Source of the DNA: JAXDJH01 sp034663635
GTDB taxonomy: Bacteria; Actinomycetota; CADDZG01; WHSQ01
DNA: 64,000 nucleotides
Direction of reading: 5' to 3'
Assembly: GCA_034663635.1 (NCBI GenBank)
Contig: JAXDJH010000029.1
Span: 43,597-107,596, forward strand
The notes below the pieces were generated by a model. It ran no database searches and had not been told where the DNA came from. It saw nothing but the letters and a program-made list of their open reading frames with translations. This document shows positions 9,153 through 17,610 of this stretch, in pieces. The translations under genes and the position numbers were made by a program. Numbering within the stretch: position 1 is the stretch's first letter; each line of letters opens with the position of its first letter.

Positions 9153-9883
9153 CCGGCCCCCTGTGGGACGAATGAAGTGGCAAGCACGAATGCGGATACG
9201 ACGAAGGCCATACAGATGATCGATGCCAGGGCCCCAAGCCACGCCTTCCCGGCCGAGAGCTTCGTCTGAACCTGGAATCCGCGCATCAATAGATAGACAG
9301 CCCAGAGCGCCGCGCTCAGCCAAGCGGCGATGGAGAACGCGGCCCATGACGTCGCGAGCGGGTCGGCGAGCCGATCCGTCGTGAACGTGCCGCTTCCGAC
9401 TATCAAGATGTCGAGAGGCAACAAGATGATCAGAACGACCACGAGTGGAGTTGCAGAAAGGCCCCAAACCACCCGAGACGAAGCCGGGCCCGCTTCATCC
9501 GACCGGAGAAGCCGAGCCGTACGCGGCCCGATGGCCCCCCACAAAGCCTGGCCCACCAGCATCAACACACCGCCGAGAGCTCCCGCCGCCGCGACGTAAC
9601 CGGGGATCAACGACGAGTCGCAAACCTCGCGCAGACCCAAGAGGGCGCCGATCTTGAGCCACAGAAGAGATAGAGACGCGCCTCCGAGAAACGACATGAC
9701 GAAAGGAGTTACTCCCTCTCCCCCGCGACGCCTGAGATCGGCGAGAGCGCCCTCGAAACCCGCGGTCGGAGAAAGCAGCACCGACCTGAGGCGAAGGCCG
9801 AGGCGCGCTGAAGCCTGCTGGCGCTGTCGTCCGCGCTGAGCAGCCGGAGCGGAGCGACGGGCCTTCGATGCGGCTCGGCTCAG
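9140..9883 (-). CDS. Yip1-domain-like integral membrane protein
   Basis: Protein with a basic N-terminus, a SPTAGFEGALADLRRRGGEG segment of the kind that opens Yip1-family membrane domains, and about five hydrophobic helices to the C-terminus. The function of bacterial Yip1 proteins is not established. There is no ATG/GTG/TTG near the purC junction; the only codon that recreates the 4-nt overlap seen at the neighbouring junctions is CTG at 9883 (CTGA with the purC stop). The alternative is GTG at 9781, which would shorten the protein by 34 residues. It is inserted in the purine operon between purC and purS. Confidence 0.7.
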   Translation of the reverse strand: MSRAASKARRSAPAAQRGRQRQQASARLGLRLRSVLLSPTAGFEGALADLRRRGGEGVTPFVMSFLGGASLSLLWLKIGALLGLREVCDSSLIPGYVAAAGALGGVLMLVGQALWGAIGPRTARLLRSDEAGPASSRVVWGLSATPLVVVLIILLPLDILIVGSGTFTTDRLADPLATSWAAFSIAAWLSAALWAVYLLMRGFQVQTKLSAGKAWLGALASIICMAFVVSAFVLATSFVPQGAGCRT

Positions 9884-10767
9884 CCCGCCACCTCCGAGAG
9901 CCAATCTTCGAAGTTCTTGCGAGAGACCTTCTCGAATGCCTCGATGTAACGCGCCCGGGTCGCGTCCACGACGTCTGCCGGGAGCTCGGGAGGCGGAGGC
10001 GAGTGGTCCCAACCGGACTGGTCGAGCCAATCGCGCACGTACTGCTTATCGAACGATGGCTGCGAGCGACCGGCCTTATATTCGTCCTCGGGCCAGAAAC
10101 GACTCGAGTCTGGAGTGAGCACCTCGTCGATCAAGATGACCTCGCCGTCGTGCACGCCGAACTCGAACTTCGTGTCGGCCATGATCACGCCGCGTTCGAG
10201 CGCGAGTGCACTCCCCTTCTCGTACAGCTCGAGTGCGTAGGTCCTCGCCGTGTCGTAACGATCCTTGCCTGCGATGTCCCTCGCTTCGTCTTCAGTGATG
10301 TTTATGTCGTGTCCCTCGGTGGCCTTAGTCGCCGGCGTCAGGAGTGGCTCCGGGAGTCGCTCCGATTCCTCGAGACCCGCCGGCAGTTTGTGGCCGCAGA
10401 TCTCTCCGGTCTTCTGGTAGTCCTTCCATCCCGAGCCGGTGATGTAGCCGCGCACGACGAACTCGATGGGAAGAGGCTCCGCACGCACACACAGCGTGGC
10501 GCGACCGTCGAGGTCGGTGAGATCGGACTCAGGAAAGTCACTCGTCTTGGCCGAGATGAAGTGGTTGGGGCAAACGCCGTCGAGCTCGGCGAACCAATAA
10601 GCGGAGAGCCCGGTAAGGACGCGGCCTTTGTCCGGGATCGCTTGCGGCAACACGACGTCGAACGCGCTGATGCGATCGGAAGCCACCAAGAGGAGTTGGT
10701 CGTCGCCGACCGCGTAGATGTCGCGGACCTTACCGGAACCTATGGCGCGGATGGCGGTCGGCATCAC
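9880..10767 (-). CDS. purC: SAICAR synthase
   Basis: Ligates aspartate to CAIR in purine synthesis. About 295 residues, the long (roughly 300 aa) form. Family signatures include GSGKVRDIY near the N-terminus, SDRISAFDVV, VVRGYITGSGWKDY, and LIDEVLTPDSSRFW. The start is the GTG at 10767 (GTGA overlap with the purB stop) or the ATG at 10764 directly after it. It is followed by the Yip1-like gene through a CTGA junction. Confidence 0.96.
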   Translation of the reverse strand: MMPTAIRAIGSGKVRDIYAVGDDQLLLVASDRISAFDVVLPQAIPDKGRVLTGLSAYWFAELDGVCPNHFISAKTSDFPESDLTDLDGRATLCVRAEPLPIEFVVRGYITGSGWKDYQKTGEICGHKLPAGLEESERLPEPLLTPATKATEGHDINITEDEARDIAGKDRYDTARTYALELYEKGSALALERGVIMADTKFEFGVHDGEVILIDEVLTPDSSRFWPEDEYKAGRSQPSFDKQYVRDWLDQSGWDHSPPPPELPADVVDATRARYIEAFEKVSRKNFEDWLSEVAG

Positions 10768-12059
10768 AAGGCCTCCAGACGCTCGAAGACGGTGGCGGCT
10801 TTCTCAAGATAGCGCGCCGGGTCGAAACACTCTTCGATTTCATTCGGATCTAAGTGCACCGTCACCTCCGGGTCGGATTTCAACAATTCCAATAAGGGTC
10901 GGTCTTCATCCCATGCGGCCATCGCGTTGCGTTGCACGAGGGCGTATGCGTCCTCGCGTTGCAGCCCCTTCGCCAACAAAGCCGTGAGGACGCTTTGCGA
11001 ATGAACGAGTCCATGAGACGCGTCGAGGTTGCTCATCATCCTGTCGGCGTTCACGACAAGTCCGTCGACCACCCAGCGCATCTTGTCGAGCATGTAGTCG
11101 AGCAGGATGGCTGCGTCGCCCAGCGTTACTCGCTCTACCGATGAGTGCGAGATGTCTCGCTCGTGCCACAACGCAACGTTCTCGTAACCGGTGATCGCGT
11201 AAGAACGGAGGAGGCGCGCCTGGCCGCAGATCCTCTCGCACACAACCGGGTTGCGCTTGTGCGGCATGGCCGACGAGCCCTTCTGCCCTTTGCCGAACGG
11301 CTCCTGTGCCTCGCGCACCTCGGTGCGTTGAAGGTGCCGGACCTCCTGGGCGAACCGCTCCAGTGACGCGCCGGTTATGGCGATGGCCGAGAGGAACTCG
11401 GCGTGGCGGTCGCGTGCAACTACTTGGGTAGCGGCATCCTCGATGCCGAGTCCAAGTCGCTCGCAGACGTATGCCTCCACCTCCGGACTCAGCTGCGAAT
11501 AGGTCCCCACAGCGCCGGACATCTTTCCGACCGCGACGGAATCGCGAGCCCTGCGGAGGCGCTCTCGGTCTCGAGATAGCTCGAAGACCCAGCCGGCGAG
11601 CTTGAGACCGAAGGTCGTCGGCTCAGCGTGGACCCCGTGGGTTCGCCCGGCCATGATCGTGTCGCGGTGCTCGAATGCCCTGCGGCGGACGGACTCGGCG
11701 AGAAGACCCACGCCTTCGATCAGCAGGTCGCCGGCGTCTCGCAGGGCTACGCCATTCGCCGTGTCCACGACGTCGGATGAAGTGAGGCCGTAGTGGATGT
11801 GGCGCCCCGGCTCCCCCACGTTCTCGCGGACGTTCTCGACGAACGCCACGACGTCGTGGTGTCTGGTCGCCTCGATCTCTTCGATCCGGGCGACATCGAA
11901 TGCCGCCTTCTGCTTTATCTCGGTCAGATCCTCGACCGGCACCTCGCCTAGGCGCACGCGCGCCTCTACGGCGAGCAACTCGATATCGAGCCAGCGAGAG
12001 AACTTGGCCCGTTCCGAGAAGATCGCCGCCATCTCCTCACGGCTGTAACGGGGGATCAC
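10764..12059 (-). CDS. purB: Adenylosuccinate lyase
   Basis: Cleaves SAICAR to AICAR and adenylosuccinate to AMP, thus acting in both arms of the pathway. 431 residues. The fumarase/aspartase signature appears as KGSSAMPHKRNPVVCE; the HYGLTSSDVVDT and GRTHGVHAEP segments form the other active-site regions. The GTG start at 12059 overlaps the tetR stop as GTGA, so the regulator and purB are co-translated. The stop overlaps purC. Confidence 0.96.
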   Translation of the reverse strand: MIPRYSREEMAAIFSERAKFSRWLDIELLAVEARVRLGEVPVEDLTEIKQKAAFDVARIEEIEATRHHDVVAFVENVRENVGEPGRHIHYGLTSSDVVDTANGVALRDAGDLLIEGVGLLAESVRRRAFEHRDTIMAGRTHGVHAEPTTFGLKLAGWVFELSRDRERLRRARDSVAVGKMSGAVGTYSQLSPEVEAYVCERLGLGIEDAATQVVARDRHAEFLSAIAITGASLERFAQEVRHLQRTEVREAQEPFGKGQKGSSAMPHKRNPVVCERICGQARLLRSYAITGYENVALWHERDISHSSVERVTLGDAAILLDYMLDKMRWVVDGLVVNADRMMSNLDASHGLVHSQSVLTALLAKGLQREDAYALVQRNAMAAWDEDRPLLELLKSDPEVTVHLDPNEIEECFDPARYLEKAATVFERLEAL

Positions 12060-12664
12060 GCCGTCATCCTATCGACGGGTTTCGCCCCGGCCCCCGGGCC
12101 GATGAGCGCCTCCAGCGACTCGAGAACGAGCGATTCGAGCGTCGTCCACGGGATGTCGGCCTGCACGAGAGCTCGGCGCACGGCCGCTTGTGGGATGTCG
12201 ATGAGGGTGAACCGAACCCGGTCGAGGCCGGCGCCCGGGAACCCAAGCCGATCGGCCGCTTTACGAAGGGCGACCGCGAGTTCCGATCCCGTCCGGGCAG
12301 CGCTGCCCGCCAGGTCTTCAGGCCAGGCAGTTACGAGATCCTCGCGACGGTGCAGCCATAGAAGAGTCGCTTCGGCGGGAGACGCCTTGGCCCAGGAAAG
12401 CGCATGAAGAGCCGCTCGCCGCGCCCCTTGGGCCGCGTCGAGGGCATCGAAAGAGTGGATGAATCCATCCTGGAATCGGCGGGTCGTTCGCAGCCAGAGC
12501 GCCGCCACGATGTGATCCCGGCTCGCGAAGCGGTGATAGATCGACCCGCTCGGAACGGCCAGGGACCGAGCGATGGCGGCAGCCGAGACATCGCCCGCTG
12601 CCGCAAGCAGCTTGAGGGCCGAGTCGAGAACGTCGTCATCGGAGATCGCGGCGGGTCTGCCCAC
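12056..12664 (-). CDS. TetR-family transcriptional regulator heading the purine operon
   Basis: 202 residues. The N-terminal helix-turn-helix is GDVSAAAIARSLAVPSGSIYHRFASRDHI, the typical TetR form. The C-terminal ligand domain is not assignable to a known subfamily. A GTG start at 12664 is used. The gene overlaps purB by GTGA and therefore appears to be the first cistron of the purine operon. A 24-bp imperfect palindrome directly abuts its start codon and is a good candidate for its own operator. Known purine regulators (PurR types) are LacI-like or PRTase-like, so this would be a different solution if it controls the operon. Confidence 0.88.
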   Translation of the reverse strand: MGRPAAISDDDVLDSALKLLAAAGDVSAAAIARSLAVPSGSIYHRFASRDHIVAALWLRTTRRFQDGFIHSFDALDAAQGARRAALHALSWAKASPAEATLLWLHRREDLVTAWPEDLAGSAARTGSELAVALRKAADRLGFPGAGLDRVRFTLIDIPQAAVRRALVQADIPWTTLESLVLESLEALIGPGAGAKPVDRMTA

Positions 12665-12688
12665 GTTTCAGAAGCTACTCTCCGAAAC
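12665..12688. promoter_or_regulatory. Candidate TetR operator (24-bp imperfect palindrome)
   Basis: The plus strand reads GTTTCAGAAGCT followed by ACTCTCCGAAAC. The two 12-nt halves are reverse complements at 8 of 12 positions, with the outer five (GTTTC/GAAAC) perfect. It lies immediately upstream of the tetR GTG start and downstream of any tetR promoter, a position suited to autorepression. Binding is inferred only. Confidence 0.45.
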
Positions 12689-12752
12689 CCTTCGAACCCC
12701 GGATTTAGCCGGCGGCCTCGATCTAGAGAGCACCCTCTATATGCATTCTGGA

Positions 12753-12762
12753 GAGAGCTCTC
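12753..12762. promoter_or_regulatory. Perfect 10-bp palindrome in divergent tetR/methyltransferase promoter region
   Basis: GAGAGCTCTC in the 135-bp gap between tetR and the plus-strand methyltransferase. An AT-rich CTCTATATGC stretch (12735-12744) lies just upstream and could hold a -10 element for the methyltransferase. The palindrome is short and could be chance. Confidence 0.2.
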
Positions 12763-12799
12763 GCATTCGTCGGGCCCGACACGCATCTAGGCTCGAAGG

Positions 12800-13564
12800 A
12801 TGCAGAGATCCATCTCGTTCGATCGAGCGGCGTCGTTCTACGACAAGACTCGAGCTCTCTCGCCCCATGCTCAGGACGACGTCTTGAACCTCCTCGAAGA
12901 GGCACTCAGAGGACGCCGCGCTCTCGATATCGGAGTGGGCACCGGGCGCTTCGCCGTTCCACTCGCTCGGGCAGGCGTTGATCTGACGGGTCTAGATCTG
13001 TCCGAAACGATGCTGAAACAACTCATAGTCAACGCGGGCGGCGAAAGCCTGGTCAGGCTCGTTAGAGGAGACGCCACGGCCCTCCCGTTCCCCGACGACA
13101 CCTTCGACGCGTCTTTGACCGTTTGGGTCTTCCATCTGATCCCGAACTGGCGGGCCGCGGTCGACGAGCTCGTTCGGGTCGTCGTGCCCGACGGTCGGCT
13201 CGTGGTCGAGATCGGCGGATGGGATTCCTCCTTCGAGATCGCGCCGATGTTCTGCAAATTCGCCGGCATCGAGCCCCGCCACCGCGGCCTCAACGACATC
13301 GCCGAACTCGACGCCCATCTCGCGACGCACGGCTTCGCGCGCAGCGATCTGGGCGAGATCGTCGACAGAGCTACTGCATCTCTCGAAGAGGCGATCCGTC
13401 GTTTGGAGCGCGGGACGTATTCATACACGTGGGGAGTGGACGAGGCCAAGCGTCTCGAAGCGGGGGCAAAGTTGCGCAAGTGGGCTGAAGCCGAGCACGG
13501 CTCACTCGATGAGCCGCGCACCTTCGAAGGAAGTCTTCGGCCACGACTGTATGAGCGCGGCTAA
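12800..13564 (+). CDS. Class I SAM-dependent methyltransferase
   Basis: 254 residues with the Rossmann methyltransferase motif I ALDIGVGTGRFAVPLA near residue 40, motif II-like LTGLDLSETML, and DGRLVVEIGGW. The substrate is not identifiable. The N-terminus FDRAASFYDKTRAL resembles the UbiE/Methyltransf_11 group. The stop overlaps the convergent purE stop by four bases (13561-13564), leaving no room for a terminator. Confidence 0.88.
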   Translation: MQRSISFDRAASFYDKTRALSPHAQDDVLNLLEEALRGRRALDIGVGTGRFAVPLARAGVDLTGLDLSETMLKQLIVNAGGESLVRLVRGDATALPFPDDTFDASLTVWVFHLIPNWRAAVDELVRVVVPDGRLVVEIGGWDSSFEIAPMFCKFAGIEPRHRGLNDIAELDAHLATHGFARSDLGEIVDRATASLEEAIRRLERGTYSYTWGVDEAKRLEAGAKLRKWAEAEHGSLDEPRTFEGSLRPRLYERG

Positions 13565-14025
13565 AGCTTCAGGCCCTCGGCCAATTCCTTTTTGTAATCG
13601 CGCAGTTTCTGGCGAAGAGACTCGTCGCCCGTCGCGATGATCTGCACCGCGAGCACGCCAGCGTTCTTCGCGCCGCCGATCGCCACCGTGGCAACGGGAA
13701 CACCGGGGGGCATCTGAACGCACGAGTACAACGCATCGGCTCCGGCAAGACCCTCCTGATAAAGAGGCACACCGACGACCGGCAGGGGAGTGTGGGCCGC
13801 GACGACGCCGGGAAGATGAGCGGCAAGACCCGCACCGGCGATGATCACCTTCAATCCGCGCTCGACCGCAGACGATGCGTACTCGCTCACCCGCGCCGGC
13901 TTGCGGTGCGCCGACATGACTTCGATCTCGAACTCAACCCCGAAGCGATCGAGCACTCCTCCGGCCTTCTCCATCACCGGCATGTCCGAATCGCTTCCCA
14001 TGATGATCCCAACCAACGCGCTCAA
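13561..14025 (-). CDS. purE: N5-carboxyaminoimidazole ribonucleotide mutase
   Basis: 154 residues. The GSDSDMP motif binds phosphate; the sequence continues with SAHRKPARVSEYA and GAGLAAHLPGVVAAHTPLPVVGVP, typical of class I PurE. Class I enzymes normally need PurK, which is not in this window. A TTG start at 14025 overlaps the purD stop as TTGA. It is the last gene of the dodecin-purA-purD-purE run. Confidence 0.96.
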   Translation of the reverse strand: MSALVGIIMGSDSDMPVMEKAGGVLDRFGVEFEIEVMSAHRKPARVSEYASSAVERGLKVIIAGAGLAAHLPGVVAAHTPLPVVGVPLYQEGLAGADALYSCVQMPPGVPVATVAIGGAKNAGVLAVQIIATGDESLRQKLRDYKKELAEGLKL

Positions 14026-15290
14026 GTAACCGCCCTCTCTGCGATATCGCTACGCATGTGCATCCCTTCGAACGTGATCTTTGAGGCAGCATCGTACGCG
14101 CGCTCGCGCGCTTGGGCGAACCCCTCGCCCATCGCGCTCACCGCCAGAACGCGGCCCCCAGCAGTAACGATCGCCCCGTCGCGTTCGGCCGTCCCGGCGT
14201 GGAAGACCGAGACATCGTCCATCCCCTCCGCCGCATCGAGCCCGGAGATCTCGAAACCGGTTTCGTGTGAGCCCGGGTATCCGCCGGACGCCAGCACCAC
14301 CGAAACGCAGGCGCGCGGATCCCACTCCAACTTCAAGCCGGAGATCTCGCCATCCGCCGCCGCCGCGAAGAGCTCGCCGAGATCGGAGCGCAGGCGGGGG
14401 AGTAGCGCCTGAGTCTCGGGATCCCCGAAACGCGCGTTGAACTCGATGACGCGCGGCCCCCGGGAAGTCAACGCAAGACCCGCGTAGATCGCGCCGATGA
14501 ACGGAGCGCCGCTATCCATGGTCGCTCGCACCATCGGACCGATGACTTCATCCGAGATCCGGGCGGCGAGCTCCGGAGGGCATGCCGGCACCGGGCTGTA
14601 GGAGCCCATCCCTCCGGTATTCGGTCCCGCGTCCCCGTCGCCCACCCGTTTGTAGTCCTGCGCAGGGTCGCACGTCAGGACGTTGTGGCCATCGGTGATC
14701 GCTATGAGAGAAGCCTCTTGGCCGTCGAGAAACTCTTCGATCACAACGCGCTTGCCGGCCTCGCCGAACGCGCCGCGGACTAGGCGCTCGTCGAGCGCGG
14801 CGATCGCCTCGCTCCGGTCTTCCGTAACGACAACCCCTTTGCCCGCGGCGAGCCCATCGGCCTTGATGACGTAGGGGGGGCCGAGCTCGTCGAGGTAGGC
14901 CGAAGCGGCGGCGACGTCCTCGAACGCCTGCCACGCGGCGGTGGGGACCCCCGCTTCGTCCATAAGAGATTTCGCATGCTGCTTGGAACCCTCGATGCGA
15001 GCGGCCGCCGCGTTCGGCCCGAACGCGCGTCGTCCGTCCTCGCGCAACGCGTCGCCCACACCGGCAACGAGCGGAGCTTCAGGTCCGATGACGATCAGAT
15101 CCGCGTCGAGCTTGGTGGCGAGGTCAACGACGGCGCCGGGCGAGAGGATGTCGCACTCGACGAGCTCGGCTACGCGAGCTATCCCGGGATTTCCGGGGGC
15201 CGCGAAGAGATCGTCGATGACTTTCGAGCGCGCCAACCCGTCGGCGAGCGCAGACTCGCGACCTCCGGATCCAAGAAGGAGAACTCTCAA
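14022..15290 (-). CDS. purD: Phosphoribosylamine-glycine ligase
   Basis: ATP-grasp enzyme making GAR, 422 residues. The start is TTG at 15290, overlapping the purA stop as TTGA; it gives the expected N-terminus (M)RVLLLGSGGRESALA. A longer frame reaches 15650 but runs over purA. ATP-grasp signatures include PYVIKADGLAAGKGVVV, the purD-specific DYKRVGDGDAGPNTGGMGSY and EFNARFGDPETQ. Confidence 0.96.
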   Translation of the reverse strand: MRVLLLGSGGRESALADGLARSKVIDDLFAAPGNPGIARVAELVECDILSPGAVVDLATKLDADLIVIGPEAPLVAGVGDALREDGRRAFGPNAAAARIEGSKQHAKSLMDEAGVPTAAWQAFEDVAAASAYLDELGPPYVIKADGLAAGKGVVVTEDRSEAIAALDERLVRGAFGEAGKRVVIEEFLDGQEASLIAITDGHNVLTCDPAQDYKRVGDGDAGPNTGGMGSYSPVPACPPELAARISDEVIGPMVRATMDSGAPFIGAIYAGLALTSRGPRVIEFNARFGDPETQALLPRLRSDLGELFAAAADGEISGLKLEWDPRACVSVVLASGGYPGSHETGFEISGLDAAEGMDDVSVFHAGTAERDGAIVTAGGRVLAVSAMGEGFAQARERAYDAASKITFEGMHMRSDIAERAVT

Positions 15291-16570
15291 ACCGCTTCGC
15301 TCACCCGGACGATCTGCTCGCGGCCCGGCCCAACCGAAGCCCACGACACCGGAGTGCCCACGAGACCTTCGATCGCCTCCAGGTAGGCGCGCGCTTCCTT
15401 GGGCAGATCGTCCAGTGCACGAGCAGCACTGATGTCCTTGGACCATCCGGGAAGCTCCTCGAAGATCGGACGGCACTTGTTGAAGATCGTCTGGTTTGGC
15501 GGGAACTTCTCGTAACGCTCGCCCTCGTATTCGTACGCAACGCAGACCTTGATGGAGGCGAACTCGGAGAGAACGTCGAGTTTGGTCACGACCAACTCGG
15601 TCAGCGTGTTCAGTCGGGCCGCGAACCGCCCGGCGACTGCGTCGAACCAACCGCAGCGGCGTTTGCGTCCGGTCGTCGTTCCGTATTCCTGGCCCGCCTC
15701 GACAAGGATCTCACCGTCGGCAGGATCCGCCTCGGACGGGAACGGACCCGAACCGACGCGAGTGCAGTAAGCCTTCGAGATCCCGATGATGCGCGTGATG
15801 TCGCGCGGTCCGACACCTGCTCCCGCGCACGCGCCTCCGGCGATCGGGTTCGACGACGTCACGTACGGATACGTCCCGTGATCGAGATCGAGAAGCGTCG
15901 CCTGCGCGCCTTCGAACAGCACGGTCTTGCCGTCGTCGAGAGCGCCTTGAACGACGGGATCCGTGTCCGTGATGTGCGGTTCGAGGGTGCGCGCGAGTTC
16001 GAGATACTCGCGCTCAATGTCTTCCTGCTCCAGAGGCAAGCGACCGTAGACGCGCGTCAGAAGGAGATTCTTCTCCTTCAAAGCGACGGTCAGCTTCGCC
16101 GAGAAGATCTTGGGATCGAGGAGATCCTGCACGCGCAGGCCGATGCGACTCGCTTTGTCCGCGTAGGCCGGACCGATGCCCCGTTTCGTCGTGCCGAGGC
16201 TGTTGCTACCGAGCCGGCGTTCGGTAACGCGATCGAGCTCCAAGTGGTACGGCATGATCAGGTGAGCGTTGCCCGAGACGAGCAGCTTCGAAGTGTCGAT
16301 CCCGCGCTCCTGCAGTACCTCGAGCTCTTCGATGAGCACACGCGGATCGACGACAACGCCTGGCCCGATGACCGGGATCACGTGGGGATACAGAACGCCG
16401 GTCGGAACAAGGTGGAGCGCGTAACGCTCGCCTTCGACGACGATCGTGTGCCCCGCGTTGTTGCCGCCTTGATAGCGAACGACGAGGTCGGTGTGCTCCG
16501 CGAGGAGGTCGGTGACCTTCCCCTTGCCCTCGTCACCCCACTGGGTCCCGACGAGAGCTATCCCTGGCAA
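15287..16570 (-). CDS. purA: Adenylosuccinate synthetase
   Basis: GTP-dependent conversion of IMP to adenylosuccinate, 427 residues. N-terminal P-loop-like GTQWGDEGKGKVTDLL and NAGHTIV are the family hallmarks; TTKRGIGPAYADK and TTTGRKRRCGWFDA follow. It starts 9 nt after the dodecin stop and overlaps purD. Its separation from the larger purine operon but location only 3 kb away means the two operons together cover both branches to AMP. Confidence 0.97.
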   Translation of the reverse strand: MPGIALVGTQWGDEGKGKVTDLLAEHTDLVVRYQGGNNAGHTIVVEGERYALHLVPTGVLYPHVIPVIGPGVVVDPRVLIEELEVLQERGIDTSKLLVSGNAHLIMPYHLELDRVTERRLGSNSLGTTKRGIGPAYADKASRIGLRVQDLLDPKIFSAKLTVALKEKNLLLTRVYGRLPLEQEDIEREYLELARTLEPHITDTDPVVQGALDDGKTVLFEGAQATLLDLDHGTYPYVTSSNPIAGGACAGAGVGPRDITRIIGISKAYCTRVGSGPFPSEADPADGEILVEAGQEYGTTTGRKRRCGWFDAVAGRFAARLNTLTELVVTKLDVLSEFASIKVCVAYEYEGERYEKFPPNQTIFNKCRPIFEELPGWSKDISAARALDDLPKEARAYLEAIEGLVGTPVSWASVGPGREQIVRVSEAV

Positions 16571-16579
16571 GCCAGCTCC

Positions 16580-16783
16580 CTAGCGCTCTATCCGGAACTT
16601 GATCCGGACGTGGGTTAGGTACTCGGTGATCTGCCCTTCGGCCACGTTGCAGGAGGTGTCGAGGACCTCCATCCCGGTTATGCCGCGGATGGTCTTTGAG
16701 GCTTCGGCCAGGGCCTGATTGGCCGCATCGCGCCACGATTCCGAAGAGACACCCACCAGATCGATGGTCTTGATGACCGCCAC
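16580..16783 (-). CDS. Dodecin (flavin-binding oligomer subunit)
   Basis: 67-residue protein reading AVIKTIDLVGVSSESWRDAA then AEASKTIRGITG and VRIKFRIER, the dodecin fold. Family members form dodecamers that store or buffer riboflavin, FMN or CoA. I chose the GTG at 16783 because it gives the canonical N-terminus and GAAAGGTG lies about 7 nt upstream. The Trp17 position matches the flavin-stacking Trp of the family. It leads the purA-purD-purE operon. Confidence 0.9.
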   Translation of the reverse strand: MAVIKTIDLVGVSSESWRDAANQALAEASKTIRGITGMEVLDTSCNVAEGQITEYLTHVRIKFRIER

Positions 16784-16965
16784 ATCGGCACCTTTCTCGA
16801 GGCGTCGGCCCCCTGGGAGCCCCCTGGAGGATGCTATATGACGACCCCTGCGTAACACTTCTGCTCAGTAAGCTAAAAATGCATCAGATAAGGGCCGATA
16901 TAGACACCTCGAAGGGCCGCGCGCCGGCAAAGGCGGCCCCAATACAGGGGAGTGGGAGGCAGGAC

Positions 16966-17610
16966 ATGAGCGGTGATCTCTTTCAATATCTGGTCGTCGG
17001 CCTGGGAGCCGCCGGCGTGATCGCCGTCGTCGCCGTGCTTTCCGCTCTGAACGGCATCAAGAAAGTGCTCGAACAGGGGGGGCCGGGGGCGTTGCCCACC
17101 TCCTCCGCTGCGATCCCGGCCTCTTCGAGCGAGCCCGAGCCGGCCTACACGGCCCCGGCCGCTCAAGCTCAGCCCGTCCAAGCTCAACCCGTTCAAGCTC
17201 AGCCGGTTCAGGCACAGCCCGTTCAAGCAGCCCAACCCGTTCAGGCTCAGCCGGTTCAGGCCGAGCCGGTTCAGGCTCAACCCGTTCAAGCCGCAGCGGC
17301 CGAACCGACGAGCGCCTTCGCGGCCCATCGGGACGCCGACGAGCCCCAGGACGAGCCGTTCCAGAAAGACGGCAGATGGTGGTTCAAGCGCGGCAATGAG
17401 CTGCTTCTGTACGACGAGGCAAGCGGTCAGTGGCAACCGGCTCCGGTTGCAGCGGGAGCTGCGCCGGCGGCTCAGGCCCAAGCGGCCCCAGTCGCTACTC
17501 AGACGGCCCCTATGGCCGCCTCAGGATCGGGGTGGAAGTGCCCGAACTGTGGCGCGGTCAACGGTTCCACCGCGACGAGCTGCCGGATGTGCTTCACGGC
17601 GCGCGCTTAG
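16966..17610 (+). CDS. Membrane-anchored PVQA-repeat protein with C-terminal zinc ribbon
   Basis: 214 residues, family not recognised. Residues about 5-28 form one membrane helix; a low-complexity linker follows with eight PVQA repeats (about residues 66-110). A WWFKRGNELLLYDEASGQW segment (138-156) resembles the short aromatic boxes of actinobacterial membrane proteins. The end is a CxxC-x10-CxxC zinc ribbon (Cys192, 195, 206, 209), similar in spacing to RanBP2-type fingers. The ATG at 16966 has GGGAGG about 7 nt upstream. The order suggests a tether holding a cytosolic Zn-ribbon at the membrane. The role is unknown. Confidence 0.75.
   Translation: MSGDLFQYLVVGLGAAGVIAVVAVLSALNGIKKVLEQGGPGALPTSSAAIPASSSEPEPAYTAPAAQAQPVQAQPVQAQPVQAQPVQAAQPVQAQPVQAEPVQAQPVQAAAAEPTSAFAAHRDADEPQDEPFQKDGRWWFKRGNELLLYDEASGQWQPAPVAAGAAPAAQAQAAPVATQTAPMAASGSGWKCPNCGAVNGSTATSCRMCFTARA
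17161..17295 (+). repeat. In-frame degenerate tandem repeat coding PVQAQ
   Basis: About nine 15-bp units of the form CAAGCTCAGCCCGTT with synonymous drift, encoding the PVQA linker. Seen directly. Such tracts can change copy number between strains. Confidence 0.85.

Noticed and set aside
17161..17295. Short tandem repeats that resemble a small CRISPR or minisatellite
   Set aside because: They are in-frame PVQA codons without spacers; a coding repeat explains them.
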